Part shown: positions 26,942-36,271 of the stretch, in pieces
How the letters are laid out: every line of letters starts with the position of its first letter
Position numbering within the stretch: position 1 is the first letter of the stretch
NCBI GenBank assembly: GCA_910585895.1
Contig: CAJUHY010000022.1
Coordinates: forward strand, 1-39,048
Origin: an uncultured Lachnospiraceae bacterium
Lineage (GTDB): Bacteria > Bacillota > Clostridia > Lachnospirales > Lachnospiraceae
DNA length: 39,048 nt
Direction of reading: 5' to 3'
Position numbers and translations under genes: made by a program
The notes under the pieces: generated by a model
Told to the model about the DNA's origin: nothing
Seen by the model: the letters and a program-made list of their open reading frames with translations, nothing else
Database searches by the model: none

Positions 26942-26970
26942 ATTTTACTAAATCTTTTACTAAAAATCAA
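26942..26970 (-). promoter_or_regulatory. Promoter of the large GH43 gene
   Basis: On the minus strand, TTGATT (26965-26970), a 17-nt spacer and TAAAAT (26942-26947). Two TTTTACTA octamers overlap it, one on the -10 and one in the spacer. Confidence 0.55.
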
Positions 26971-27046
26971 CAACTTTTATGGTTATATTTAAAAATCCTT
27001 TTACTATTTTTATAATCCATGATATAATATTTGTGACATTTTACTA
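26943..27046. repeat. Four direct TTTTACTA octamers in the divergent GH43 promoter region
   Basis: Identical octamers start at 26943, 26955, 26999 and 27039. They overlap the -10 and spacer of the minus promoter and the -35 and downstream region of the plus promoter. This placement fits binding sites for one regulator controlling both glycosidase genes. The region is A+T-rich, so chance repetition is not excluded. Confidence 0.45.
27000..27028 (+). promoter_or_regulatory. Promoter of the 673-residue GH43 gene
   Basis: TTTACT (27000-27005), a 17-nt spacer and perfect TATAAT (27023-27028). A second TATAAT at 27045 lacks a good -35. Confidence 0.55.
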
Positions 27047-27076
27047 TAATTATCACTAACAAGGAGGGATACTATT

Positions 27077-29098
27077 ATGAAATTTAAGAATTTTTTGAAA
27101 TCAACAATCGCAAATTTTACCGCGATTGCTATTGCTGTCACATTGCTGCCGACAGACAATTTCATCCATGTACAGGCGGCAGGCACTGACAACTTCATCG
27201 AACAGCCAGTCTATGCCAATGCGGCAGGTACGCCGGAGACAACGGATTACCTTTTTGTCTACTTTCCCTATACCCCCAGTAAAAAGGATGAACGTATTTA
27301 TTTCGGCATCAGCGAAGATGGCTTGAACTTCACTGCACTGAATGACCAGAATCCTATTTTAGAATCTAAATTGGGAACGCACGGTCTTCGCGACCCATTT
27401 ATCATCCGTTCCCATGAAGGCGACAAATTCTATCTGCTGGCAACAGATTTAAATGTTGCACCCATCACAGTAGACGGCGTAACACATCCTGGCAGGGGAT
27501 TCGACATAAAAACAGGCAGCAAAAGCATCATGGTTTGGGAATCTACTGATTTAGTAAACTGGTCGGAACAAAGAGAATGCCCTGTCGCGCCAGAGAATGC
27601 CGGATGTACCTGGGCACCGGAAGCATACTGGGACGATGAAACCGAACAGTATGTTGTCTTCTGGGCTTCCACAATATCTGACAACAATTTCGCCAAACAG
27701 AATCTATACTATGCTACTACCACAGACTTCTATGATTTCTCAGAACCGGAAGTATGGATTCAGGAGGATGGCGCAGTCATTGACACCACTGTTGTCAAAG
27801 CAGCGGACGGTTATTATTATCGTTACACCAAGAACGAAGCTGGCAGCACAAACACATACGGAACCCCCACCAAACATGTATACTGCGAGAGAAGCGCTTC
27901 TTTACTGAGCACAAAATGGGAACTTGTATATAAGGATTCTCTAGAGTGCGGCAACATAAAAATTGAAGGACCCTGTATTTACAAACTGAATGATGATGAC
28001 AAGGAAAATGCCAAAATGCTCGCATCATACAAAGACATCGACCTAGACGAAAATGAAGACATTTACTGCCTGATTGCGGACCGCAATGGCAATTATATCT
28101 TCCCAGGAATTTCTGATAATATTGCCAGCGGACAATTCAATATCCTTGGGCAGTCGGAAGCAGAAACTGCGGAGGACGGCACTAAGATTTATTCCATGCC
28201 AAAACCAACTTCCAGCCACGGCACAATTATGCCCATCACCTCCGAAGAATACAACAACTTACGCCTGAAATACGATAAACAATACAAAACTGCCGCAACC
28301 CCATATGTGGAAAGCGTAGAAACAGCTACAGAAAATCTTACCCTTGTGACAAAGACTTCCACCGACCTGACACTCCCCACCACTACTGCTGATGGCGTGA
28401 AAATCACCTGGGAATCTTCAAATACCGCTGTTATTACTCCTAACGGCAAGGTAAACCGTCCGAGCTACAAACAGGGAGATGCAACGGTAACATTGACGGC
28501 AACACTTACCGCCACACCGAGCGATGCTACCATCCGCAGTCAGATACGCACAAAATCCTTTACTGTTACAGTAGAGAAGAAGGACCAGGATGTATTCACC
28601 GTTGCCTTCAACAGCGATGGCGGCTCCCCTGTAGCCAGCCAGTCCATACTGGACGGTCAGAAAGCAACAATGCCTGCGAATCCTCAAAAGAACGGTTACA
28701 CCTTTGCCGGCTGGTACAACGGTAATACAAAATATGACTTTAACAGCGCTGTGACCAGCAACCTTACGCTGACAGCAAAATGGAACAAAAAACAAGAACA
28801 GATAACTGTAAAGACTCCTTCCAAACCTACTTTAAAAAACAAGAAAAAGAAACAGCTGACTATAACTATCAAGAAAGTGACTGGCGCAGCCGGTTATCAG
28901 GTTACCTATTCCACGGACAAGAAATTTAAGAAGAAGGTTACCAAGAACAAAAATATTACCAAGAATACACTGACCTTAAAGAATCTGAAAAAGGGTAAGA
29001 CCTATTATGTGAAGGTCAAAGCCTACAAGAAAGATTCCACAGGCAAGAAGGTTTATTCTAAATTCAGCAAGGTAGCAAAATTGAAAATCAAGAAATAG
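27077..29098 (+). CDS. Secreted GH43-type glycosidase, shorter paralogue
   Basis: The 673-residue protein has a signal peptide (1 to about 35, with ANFTAIAIAVTLLPTDNF). The GH43 propeller covers about 55-400, with candidate catalytic Asp106 (GLRDPFII), Asp236 (IDTTVVK) and Glu297 (IEGPCIYKL) and the shared CTWAPEAYWDDETEQYVVFW. An Ig-like segment (about 420-500), a Listeria-Bacteroides repeat (about 510-575, KNGYTFAGWYNG) and a lysine-rich fibronectin-III-like module follow. It is a paralogue of the divergent 1341-residue protein, sharing LRDP, TWAPE, EGPC and HGTxM-IT blocks. Good site AAGGAGGG before the ATG. Probably cuts arabinose or xylose side chains outside the cell. Confidence 0.9.
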   Translation: MKFKNFLKSTIANFTAIAIAVTLLPTDNFIHVQAAGTDNFIEQPVYANAAGTPETTDYLFVYFPYTPSKKDERIYFGISEDGLNFTALNDQNPILESKLGTHGLRDPFIIRSHEGDKFYLLATDLNVAPITVDGVTHPGRGFDIKTGSKSIMVWESTDLVNWSEQRECPVAPENAGCTWAPEAYWDDETEQYVVFWASTISDNNFAKQNLYYATTTDFYDFSEPEVWIQEDGAVIDTTVVKAADGYYYRYTKNEAGSTNTYGTPTKHVYCERSASLLSTKWELVYKDSLECGNIKIEGPCIYKLNDDDKENAKMLASYKDIDLDENEDIYCLIADRNGNYIFPGISDNIASGQFNILGQSEAETAEDGTKIYSMPKPTSSHGTIMPITSEEYNNLRLKYDKQYKTAATPYVESVETATENLTLVTKTSTDLTLPTTTADGVKITWESSNTAVITPNGKVNRPSYKQGDATVTLTATLTATPSDATIRSQIRTKSFTVTVEKKDQDVFTVAFNSDGGSPVASQSILDGQKATMPANPQKNGYTFAGWYNGNTKYDFNSAVTSNLTLTAKWNKKQEQITVKTPSKPTLKNKKKKQLTITIKKVTGAAGYQVTYSTDKKFKKKVTKNKNITKNTLTLKNLKKGKTYYVKVKAYKKDSTGKKVYSKFSKVAKLKIKK

Positions 29099-29117
29099 CC
29101 ATGATTCTTACTTAAAC

Positions 29118-29167
29118 TATAAAAATAGCTGTCCTGTTCTCTGACGAGACTGACAGCTATTTTTATA
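29118..29167. terminator. Strong bidirectional terminator between converging genes
   Basis: A perfect 16-bp stem (29118-29133 with 29152-29167) with A-rich and T-rich ends on either side serves both the GH43 gene and the MntP-like gene. Confidence 0.85.
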
Positions 29168-29190
29168 CTTAAATTATATTTGCCGGGTAT

Positions 29191-29766
29191 TTACCCCATA
29201 TATCTGAAAATCACATCCACACTCCCGGCAATCAGCAGGAGTCCGCCCAGGACATAGGCTTTCATCTTATGCTCAAATCCCAGGCGGTATCCGGTATACA
29301 TACCGATAACCGTAACCAGGATTGTTAAAAACAGCGTCAGGACCAAAAGGACCCTTAGGCTGCTGCCAAGAAATCCCAGAGCAATCCCTGCCAAAAATGT
29401 AAATAGGATGCCCTTGCTGTAAATTTCCAGAAATCTTTTTATGTGAAATTTTTCCTCCCGGCGTTCGACAATCCTCTCATTCCGCCAAGCTTTGAGAAGC
29501 AGGCGGATTCCTAAGAACAGAAAGATTGCCGCTGCAACCGCCTGCCCCAGAAAAATCTCTTTTGCCTGTATATGCTGCCCGGACAGGAACAGGGACAGGA
29601 AATTACCAATTCCCAGCGCCAATCCCTGCCCGGCTGCCAATATGGCGCAAAACATAAATAACTGTTTTTTCTCAATTTTTGCCACCAGGGAACCTTGGCA
29701 CTCCATTGCGCCAAAGATTTCCAGTGATAACCCCAATACAACTACCGTCTCTTCTATCATATTCAT
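29191..29766 (-). CDS. MntP/YtaF-like membrane protein
   Basis: The 191-residue protein has about six hydrophobic segments in two halves, as in the MntP/YtaF putative metal exporters. The first helix reads VVVLGLSLEIFGAMECQGSLV and the last part reads GYRLGFEHKMKAYVLGGLLLIAG, close to the family's closing GxxxG-containing GGxxLI pattern. The usual acidic residue of helix 1 is Glu here (SLE). Ion specificity is not established. The gene follows the YhgE-like gene by 11 bp in one operon. Confidence 0.65.
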   Translation of the reverse strand: MNMIEETVVVLGLSLEIFGAMECQGSLVAKIEKKQLFMFCAILAAGQGLALGIGNFLSLFLSGQHIQAKEIFLGQAVAAAIFLFLGIRLLLKAWRNERIVERREEKFHIKRFLEIYSKGILFTFLAGIALGFLGSSLRVLLVLTLFLTILVTVIGMYTGYRLGFEHKMKAYVLGGLLLIAGSVDVIFRYMG

Positions 29767-29777
29767 TGATTCTATCC

Positions 29778-32297
29778 TTATTCATCCTCTGTCTTTACGG
29801 CGTCTGTACGGAAAATGAACTTCACAGAACCTTTTACGCCATCAGCAACCTTGGTGAAAGTCTGATAATCTTTTCCCGCATTAACCACTGCTTTGAGCCT
29901 GTTCAGCAATTCCTTGACATCCCCATCATAAGCGTCTGCCAGCTTCTGGATACCTTCTTCGTCGAATTCTACCATGCCGTCCATCAGTTCCCTGGAACCG
30001 TCATCCAGCTTCTTGACGCCTTCCTCTACCTGGGAAGTAGCACTGGAAAGTTTTGCGGCTCCCTCAACCAAAGCGCTGTTGTTGGATACAAGTGTCTCAG
30101 CGCCATTCGTCAGCTGGCTGATTCCATTTGTCAGAGCCGGCATACTGTCACTCATAGTCTGTGTCCCCTGGCTCAACGTTTGCATACCGCTCACCAGACT
30201 ATATCCGCTGTTTGCATCCTGCGCATTAATGGCGGCTGAAATCTGTGCTTTTGTCGCATCCACCGCGGTGATAGTCGCTGATTCTGCCGCTGTTTTGGCC
30301 GCTGTCTTAGCGGTATCTGCAACTGCAGCCCCCACCGTATCCTTGGCTCCGTCTGCAATCCCCGCCACAATCTGACTTGCTACCTGCCCCATCGTAGACT
30401 GCAGCGTCTTATCGGACATTACGGCTCCCACCGTCTGGCTTACCAGCGCATCTACCGTAGCTTTAATCTGCGCCTGACCTTCCGCAGAACTGATACCCGC
30501 ATCAATCTGACCTTCCGCCTCTTTCATCTTGGCGTCCACATTGCCAGCCACCAGACTGTTAATAGTCTCCTGCTGCCCGGCAACCAATGCATTAATCTGC
30601 TGTTGCGCTTCTGAGCCTTCCGTATTGACTGCCGTATTAACTGCATTGCAAATCTGCGCCACCGCCTCTGCATTCAACGTTCCGCCTGCCTGCACCGCCG
30701 CCTGCTCTGCTGCCGCCGTCTGCTGGGCAATCGCTGTCGAAGTCACACCTGCAGTCACCTGCCTGGTTACCTGCTTTACCACTTCCTGAGTAACTCCCTG
30801 GACCACCTGCGGCTTCACCTCCGCCATCTTCTGCGCCTTTGCCGTCTGCGCTGCCACCTGGGTATAGGCCGGAGCCAATGCCGAGTTCAACACGCCCTGC
30901 GTATATGTCCCCAGTCCCGCGGTTACCTGGTCCTTTGCTGCCTGATTGCCGGCAAGGCTATCATAGAACGTCTGAGAAGCCTGTTTTTTAATGGCTTCGC
31001 TTCCCTGCTTCTTATCATTAAAGGTACTGTCGATAGCCGCATCTGCCTGTTTCATTAAAGATGATTTTTCCTCTGAGGTCATCTTTGCTTTTAAGGTCTG
31101 GTCCAGCTTTGCCACACCATCATTCAACGTAGCCGCACTGCTGTTTAAAGTCGTCACACCATTAATCAACGTACCGGAAGAAGCAGAAAGGCTGCTGATT
31201 CCCGCATTCAGCTGAGAAGCTCCATTCGTATAACTTTCAATTCCCCCTTTGAGGGTATTGATTCCACCGGCAAATTCCTTCATACTGCCGGATAACGTAT
31301 CCAGCCCTTTAGACAATTCTGTCGTACCATCAACCAGCTTCCCGGATGCATCCGATAATGTATCTACGTTTTCCTCCAGCGCGCTGAGGTCAAATGCTTC
31401 GCTTAAATCACTGCCAGACAGCAAATCGTTGATAGCGATAGTCATTGTCATTTCCAATGAGAAATTTTCCACGTCCGCACTAATCTCCACATACTCAGGA
31501 ATTTTCACATCTTTTTCCAGGTCCTCTTCCTCAATATCCAGACTGTCTTTCAGCCCCGGCATTGCCAGGCCTACGGCAACTTTGCGGTTGCCATCGGAGA
31601 TTACTCTTCCATTCGTAACTTCAACATTGCTGTAATCTTCCGGCAAAATCATGCCTGTCATAACCGTGAAGGGTACATATACCTCATATTCTTCGCCATC
31701 TACAATCTCGGTTGTCTTGTTATTATTATAATAATCAAATCGTACTTTGACCTTACCGCTCTTTCCGGCAATCTCCTGCGGGGACATCTCCTTTCCATCG
31801 AGGAAATAGGTGATTTTCTGAGTAACCGGAAGTTCCTTATCTGTAGAACCCTGATAATAGATATCTTTGCCATCTGCCTGCCACGTCAGTTTATCGCCAT
31901 TCTGGGTAAAAGTTTCATCTCCTTTGACATTTTCGATATCCTTCAAATCCGACTCGTCTTCCAGCGTTGCTTTTTTATCTGTATTTTTCAGCCACTCGCT
32001 GACAATGACATTGTCGGCAGAACCGTCTGCCTTTGCCACTACATAGACTGTCTCTTCTTTGTCGGCATCCTCCGTTTCCTTGGCAGTCGAGAGCACATTT
32101 TCCAGCGCATTTTTGATTTCCTTTTCATCCGCGGTGCTTTTCTTACTATCTTCCTTAACAGTATCGTCTTCTTTTTCTGCATAGACGGTATACGCCAAAC
32201 CTGTGCTGCCGCCTAACATAGCAACGGTAACGGCGCCTGCTGCCACGCGAATCATATATTTACTTTTGAACTTCTTCTTTAACTCTAAATTTTTCAT
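29778..32297 (-). CDS. YhgE/Pip-like membrane-anchored extracytoplasmic protein
   Basis: The 839-residue protein has one N-terminal hydrophobic segment (about 17-40, RVAAGAVTVAMLGGSTGLAY) and then lies outside the membrane. After an acidic region it has a beta-rich domain (about 150-300, YVPFTVMTGMILPEDYSNVEV). A long repetitive helical region with X-heptad motifs follows (such as LSKGLDTLSGSMKEFAGGIN and LTNGAETLVSNNSALVEGAA), and the middle (about 400-700) is Ala/Gln/Thr-rich. Such proteins normally pair with MMPL or ABC-2 export systems; here the MMPL gene is 64 bp upstream. It probably forms a long periplasm-like shaft or tether. Confidence 0.8.
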   Translation of the reverse strand: MKNLELKKKFKSKYMIRVAAGAVTVAMLGGSTGLAYTVYAEKEDDTVKEDSKKSTADEKEIKNALENVLSTAKETEDADKEETVYVVAKADGSADNVIVSEWLKNTDKKATLEDESDLKDIENVKGDETFTQNGDKLTWQADGKDIYYQGSTDKELPVTQKITYFLDGKEMSPQEIAGKSGKVKVRFDYYNNNKTTEIVDGEEYEVYVPFTVMTGMILPEDYSNVEVTNGRVISDGNRKVAVGLAMPGLKDSLDIEEEDLEKDVKIPEYVEISADVENFSLEMTMTIAINDLLSGSDLSEAFDLSALEENVDTLSDASGKLVDGTTELSKGLDTLSGSMKEFAGGINTLKGGIESYTNGASQLNAGISSLSASSGTLINGVTTLNSSAATLNDGVAKLDQTLKAKMTSEEKSSLMKQADAAIDSTFNDKKQGSEAIKKQASQTFYDSLAGNQAAKDQVTAGLGTYTQGVLNSALAPAYTQVAAQTAKAQKMAEVKPQVVQGVTQEVVKQVTRQVTAGVTSTAIAQQTAAAEQAAVQAGGTLNAEAVAQICNAVNTAVNTEGSEAQQQINALVAGQQETINSLVAGNVDAKMKEAEGQIDAGISSAEGQAQIKATVDALVSQTVGAVMSDKTLQSTMGQVASQIVAGIADGAKDTVGAAVADTAKTAAKTAAESATITAVDATKAQISAAINAQDANSGYSLVSGMQTLSQGTQTMSDSMPALTNGISQLTNGAETLVSNNSALVEGAAKLSSATSQVEEGVKKLDDGSRELMDGMVEFDEEGIQKLADAYDGDVKELLNRLKAVVNAGKDYQTFTKVADGVKGSVKFIFRTDAVKTEDE

Positions 32298-32361
32298 TGT
32301 CTGAACCTCCTGTTTTTCATATTTACACGATTTTCATTGAGACCTTATTTGCAATGTTTAT

Positions 32362-34467
32362 TTAAACTGCATTTATTTTTTCTGTTTTTGTTTTCTTTTT
32401 CTTACCTGGTCCAAATCCTATACTGGTCGCACATATGACCTTGTCAAAGACCATGAACATTGCCGGCAAGATGAAGACTGCCACAAACATACTGATGATT
32501 GCCCCTCTCGACATCAGAGTACACAAAGAACCAATCATATCAATCTTTGAATAAAATGCCACGCCAACGGTCGCTGCAAAAAAACTCAGCGCACTTCCCA
32601 CAATCGAGGAAACAGATGTTGACAATGCAATGGTCACAGCCTCCTGCTTATCTGCCCCACAGTTGCGCTCCTTCTTATAACGTGTGGTCATGAGGATAGC
32701 ATAATCTACCGTTGCTCCCAACTGTATCGTTCCAATGACCACGGAAGCGATAAACGGAAGCGTTGTCCCGGTATATGCCGGAATACCCATGTTGATGAAA
32801 ATGGCAAATTCAATAACCGCTACCAGAATTATCGGTATGGAAACGGATTTAAAGGTGAGCAATATAATCAGAAACACCGCTACAATAGAGACTACGCTTA
32901 CAACCTTAAAATCCTTGTCTGTAATAGTAATCAAATCTTTTGTGCAAGGAGCTTCGCCAATCAACATGCCTGTGGAATCGTATTTTTTGACAATTGCATT
33001 CAGCTCTGTTATCTGCCCATTTACCTCATCCGAAGCCACTTTGTATTCCGAGCTTATCATCATCATCTGATAATTATCGCTCATAAATTTCTCCTTAGCC
33101 TGCTCTGGTATCATCTCAAGCGGAACCGAAGGACCAACTACAGATTCCAGACCAAGAACTGCAGATACGCCATCTACCGCTTCCATTTCATCTTTCATGC
33201 TGCCCGCATCTTTCTGTGACATTTCGCTGTCAAACAGCAGAATGTGCGTAGCATTCATCTGGAACGTCTCATTCATCTTGTCATTTGCCTGGATACTCGG
33301 CAAATCTTTGGGCAACGTACCTGCCAAATCATAGTAGACGCCGGTATGCGTATATCCATACAACGATGGCCCCAACACTATCAGGAAAATCACCACAAAT
33401 ATTTTATAATGTTTGGTTACAAAGGGCGCTATTTTTCCGATATCCGGTATGATAGGCCTGTGTTTTGTCTTGGAAATCGGTTTATCAAAAACCAATATCA
33501 GGGAAGGAAGTACGGTCACGCAGCATACAACGCCTATCAGGACGCCCTTTGCCATCACGATTCCCAAATCCATACCCAAGGTAAATGTCATAAAGCAAAG
33601 CGCCACGAAACCAGCCACCGTAGTAGTGGAACTGCTCAGCACAGATCCCAGCGTATTAGAAATCGCGTGGGACATGGCGCGCTTCTTATCCTCTGGAAAC
33701 CGCTCTTGATTTTCCTCATAACTATGCCACAAGAAAATCGAGTAATCCATGGTAACGCCAAGCTGCAGCACTGCTGCCAACGCCTGAGTGATATAGCAGA
33801 TTTCACCGGACACCATGTTGCTTCCCAAATTATATAAAATAGCCATACCAATGCTCAACAGGAAGAATACCGGCGCCAGAAACGAATCCATCGTCAGGGC
33901 TAAAATGATACATGACAGCACTGCCGCAATGGCAACATAGGCAAACATCTCTTCCCGGCAAATATCCTTAATGTCTGTAACAACCGCTGACATCCCGCTG
34001 ACGAAACATTGTTTATCCGCCAATGTACGAATCTGCTTTACCGCTTCCATTGTCTCGTCCGATGACATTGAAGTATCATACATCACCATCATCATGGTAT
34101 CTTCCCCATCTACGAATTTCTCCTGCACATTATCTGGAAGAATTTGCATGGGCACGGATAAATCTGCAATGGAATCATACCAGATTACTGTCTTCACATG
34201 GGGAACCGCCTCAATCTGCTTCCGCAATGCAGATACGCCCTTATTGTCCATGCCCTCCACCACGCAGATAGAAAATGCGCCGGTGTTAAACTCATCCATG
34301 AGAATATCCTGACCTTTCATTGTCTCAATATCCTTTGGCAGATAGGACAAAATATCATAGTTAATCCTGGTTTTAATAATACCAAATACCGATGGGACCA
34401 GCAGCAACAAGCTGATTATCAAAATCGGTATTCTCAGTTTGACAACTCCTTTTCCAAATTTTCTCAT
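32362..34467 (-). CDS. MMPL/RND-family transporter
   Basis: The 701-residue protein has 12 predicted membrane helices in two repeats: TM1 (about 10-30), an external loop, TM2-6 (about 175-345), TM7 (about 355), a second loop, TM8-12 (about 525-685). Proton-relay aspartates are likely Asp241 (TMDYSIFLWHSY) and Asp588 (ATVDYAILMTTRY), at matching places in the two halves. MMPL proteins export lipids or hydrophobic compounds. The RBS is AGAGGAGC. It leads an operon with the YhgE-like and MntP-like genes; the TetR gene just upstream on the same strand is the likely regulator. Confidence 0.92.
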   Translation of the reverse strand: MRKFGKGVVKLRIPILIISLLLLVPSVFGIIKTRINYDILSYLPKDIETMKGQDILMDEFNTGAFSICVVEGMDNKGVSALRKQIEAVPHVKTVIWYDSIADLSVPMQILPDNVQEKFVDGEDTMMMVMYDTSMSSDETMEAVKQIRTLADKQCFVSGMSAVVTDIKDICREEMFAYVAIAAVLSCIILALTMDSFLAPVFFLLSIGMAILYNLGSNMVSGEICYITQALAAVLQLGVTMDYSIFLWHSYEENQERFPEDKKRAMSHAISNTLGSVLSSSTTTVAGFVALCFMTFTLGMDLGIVMAKGVLIGVVCCVTVLPSLILVFDKPISKTKHRPIIPDIGKIAPFVTKHYKIFVVIFLIVLGPSLYGYTHTGVYYDLAGTLPKDLPSIQANDKMNETFQMNATHILLFDSEMSQKDAGSMKDEMEAVDGVSAVLGLESVVGPSVPLEMIPEQAKEKFMSDNYQMMMISSEYKVASDEVNGQITELNAIVKKYDSTGMLIGEAPCTKDLITITDKDFKVVSVVSIVAVFLIILLTFKSVSIPIILVAVIEFAIFINMGIPAYTGTTLPFIASVVIGTIQLGATVDYAILMTTRYKKERNCGADKQEAVTIALSTSVSSIVGSALSFFAATVGVAFYSKIDMIGSLCTLMSRGAIISMFVAVFILPAMFMVFDKVICATSIGFGPGKKKKTKTEKINAV

Positions 34468-34511
34468 TTCTTTTCGCTCCTCTTACTTTATTTTCATGTT
34501 CAAGAAGAGTA

Positions 34512-34552
34512 TAAAAAAAAGAATTGAAAAAATAAATATTCAATCCTTTTTC
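34512..34552. terminator. Terminator between tetR-type and MMPL genes
   Basis: GAATTGAA (34521-34528) pairs with TTCAATCC (34539-34546). On the minus strand it is followed by an eight-T run, so the TetR transcript ends here and the MMPL operon needs its own promoter. The plus strand also has a T run. Confidence 0.65.
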
Positions 34553-34617
34553 TGTGTCTATGACAAATATACATTTCTGCTATTCTGTAGTTTTCTTTAT
34601 ACACTTTCCCATATCTG

Positions 34618-35187
34618 TCACAATTCTTCTATGACATCCATCATGGAACGCGTGATGATATAGTTATAAATATCAATAATTTCCTGCGTTTCCACCGTCA
34701 TGCCGCTCTTAATCCAGCTGACAACGACAAAACACATGGACTGGGCATAATACTGAGCGATATGCTCCGGCGTCAGCCAGGGATGGCGCCTGCCTCCCGC
34801 ATGTTCTTTGCCGTGAATCACCTCCAGCAGCGCATCTTCAATACATCTCCTGATAATTTCTTCAAAGGAGTTCTGTCCCTCTAAACGCACAGCCCTCTGA
34901 TAAAATTTACCCTCCTTTTTGACAGACGTAAAAATCAGTTTCAAAGCCTCGTCAATCATCCCCGCATGAATCAGCGGCTTGGTCGGCTCTAGGACCTGCG
35001 TGCGGATAATCCACTCCAGCAACTCGTATTTATCCTGAAAATGATTGTAAAATGTCGGGCGGATAACACCTGCTCTGTCTGTAATCGCTTTAATTGTAAT
35101 CTTCTCTATGGGCTGCTGACAGGCAAGCTCCTTAAAACTCTCTGCCAACAGCAAATCTGTCGTTTCTTTCTGTCCTGTCACTTTCAT
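34618..35187 (-). CDS. TetR-family transcriptional regulator
   Basis: The 189-residue protein has an N-terminal helix-turn-helix (about 10-58, with ITIKAITDRAGVIRPTFYNHFQDKYELLEWI) and a C-terminal helical ligand-binding domain of the DhaS/TetR_C type. It lies 150 bp upstream of the MMPL transporter gene on the same strand, a common arrangement where the regulator represses the exporter. It also follows the HD-GYP gene by only 7 bp, so it is expressed with the c-di-GMP genes. Confidence 0.9.
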   Translation of the reverse strand: MKVTGQKETTDLLLAESFKELACQQPIEKITIKAITDRAGVIRPTFYNHFQDKYELLEWIIRTQVLEPTKPLIHAGMIDEALKLIFTSVKKEGKFYQRAVRLEGQNSFEEIIRRCIEDALLEVIHGKEHAGGRRHPWLTPEHIAQYYAQSMCFVVVSWIKSGMTVETQEIIDIYNYIITRSMMDVIEEL

Positions 35188-35194
35188 AGTCCTG

Positions 35195-36238
35195 TTATAC
35201 GATTAACTCCAAAATCGTTAGATTCCTGACATCATCATCCGATTTCAAGTCAATAATCTCTCCGGTTGGGATAATCTTTACCTTCGGCCGCAATACAAAT
35301 TCTTTGTAATTCTCCATAACCACTGCCGTTCTTCCATCTGACAGGCTCACCTCACAGCCCACCGGATAGACAGCAATGCGGCGCAAGAACACATCCACTA
35401 ATTCCGGGTCGAACTCTGCCCCTGCATTCGCCATGATATATTCCACCGCCTCAGACGGCGATACCGCCTCATGATACGGCAGCTTGGAAGTCAGTGCATC
35501 ATACACATCCGCCAGCTTGATAATCCTGGCATAAATCGGAATCTCAGACCCGGATTTGCGCATGGGATAACCGCAGCCGTTATACCACTCATGATGCTCT
35601 AACACGCTGTTGTAAACCTCTGGCAGAAAATCAAAGTTCTCCTTCAGGAACTCATAGCCCAGCTTGGGATGCTGCACAATCATGATACGTTCCTCTTCCG
35701 TCAATGCACGCCTGACATTCAGCACATCATCCTCCACAAACCGCTTCCCCACATCATGCAGCAATGCTGATGTGGTCAGCGTATGTAATTCCTCCCTGTT
35801 CATATTGCACGCAGCGCCTATCATGGTGGACAATACTGCCACATTTACAGAATGGAAATAGACATAATCATCGTATGTCTTGATATCCAGCATATTGCAC
35901 ATCACTTCCTGGCTGTTCAGCACATCGTCCATCACATTCATGACAACTTCCTGAAGATTATGCTGTTCCATGGGAATATTCTTATTGTCCAAAAACAGGT
36001 CGTGCACCATCTTCAACGCTTCGCTTTTCAGCTCCGGACGGATTACCTGTTCTATTCTCAAATCTTCTGTAAACTCATCATCAATATAGATGCCTGGGAA
36101 TCCAAGCTGAAGAAGCTGCTGCAGGGAATCATTATTCAAAACCAGACGTTTACCCAGAATCAGCCGCCCTTCTCCATTATAAATGTCCTGCCCCAAGGCC
36201 ATTCCTTCCTCTACTCTTGCCATCGGCATATAACGCAT
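35195..36238 (-). CDS. HD-GYP-domain cyclic-di-GMP phosphodiesterase-like protein
   Basis: The 347-residue protein has an N-terminal region of about 120 residues of the DUF3391-like type. The HD-GYP domain (about 125-290) shows LLHDVGK (His161, Asp162), HPKLGYEFL, HHEWYNGCGYP (His215, His216) and LADVYDALTS. The C-terminal 50 residues form a beta-rich tail. The GYP signature is intact, so cleavage of c-di-GMP is likely. It follows the diguanylate cyclase gene by 33 bp and precedes the TetR gene by 7 bp. RBS is GGAGGTG. Confidence 0.92.
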   Translation of the reverse strand: MRYMPMARVEEGMALGQDIYNGEGRLILGKRLVLNNDSLQQLLQLGFPGIYIDDEFTEDLRIEQVIRPELKSEALKMVHDLFLDNKNIPMEQHNLQEVVMNVMDDVLNSQEVMCNMLDIKTYDDYVYFHSVNVAVLSTMIGAACNMNREELHTLTTSALLHDVGKRFVEDDVLNVRRALTEEERIMIVQHPKLGYEFLKENFDFLPEVYNSVLEHHEWYNGCGYPMRKSGSEIPIYARIIKLADVYDALTSKLPYHEAVSPSEAVEYIMANAGAEFDPELVDVFLRRIAVYPVGCEVSLSDGRTAVVMENYKEFVLRPKVKIIPTGEIIDLKSDDDVRNLTILELIV

Positions 36239-36271
36239 AATCAGCCACCTCCTATTTATGCTTTTTCACTG

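Noticed and set aside
29778..32297. Possible phage tape-measure or methyl-accepting protein, because of the long heptad-rich region
   Set aside because: Membrane-anchor start, acidic N-terminal region and the adjacent MMPL gene fit the YhgE/Pip-like partner family better. No phage genes are nearby.
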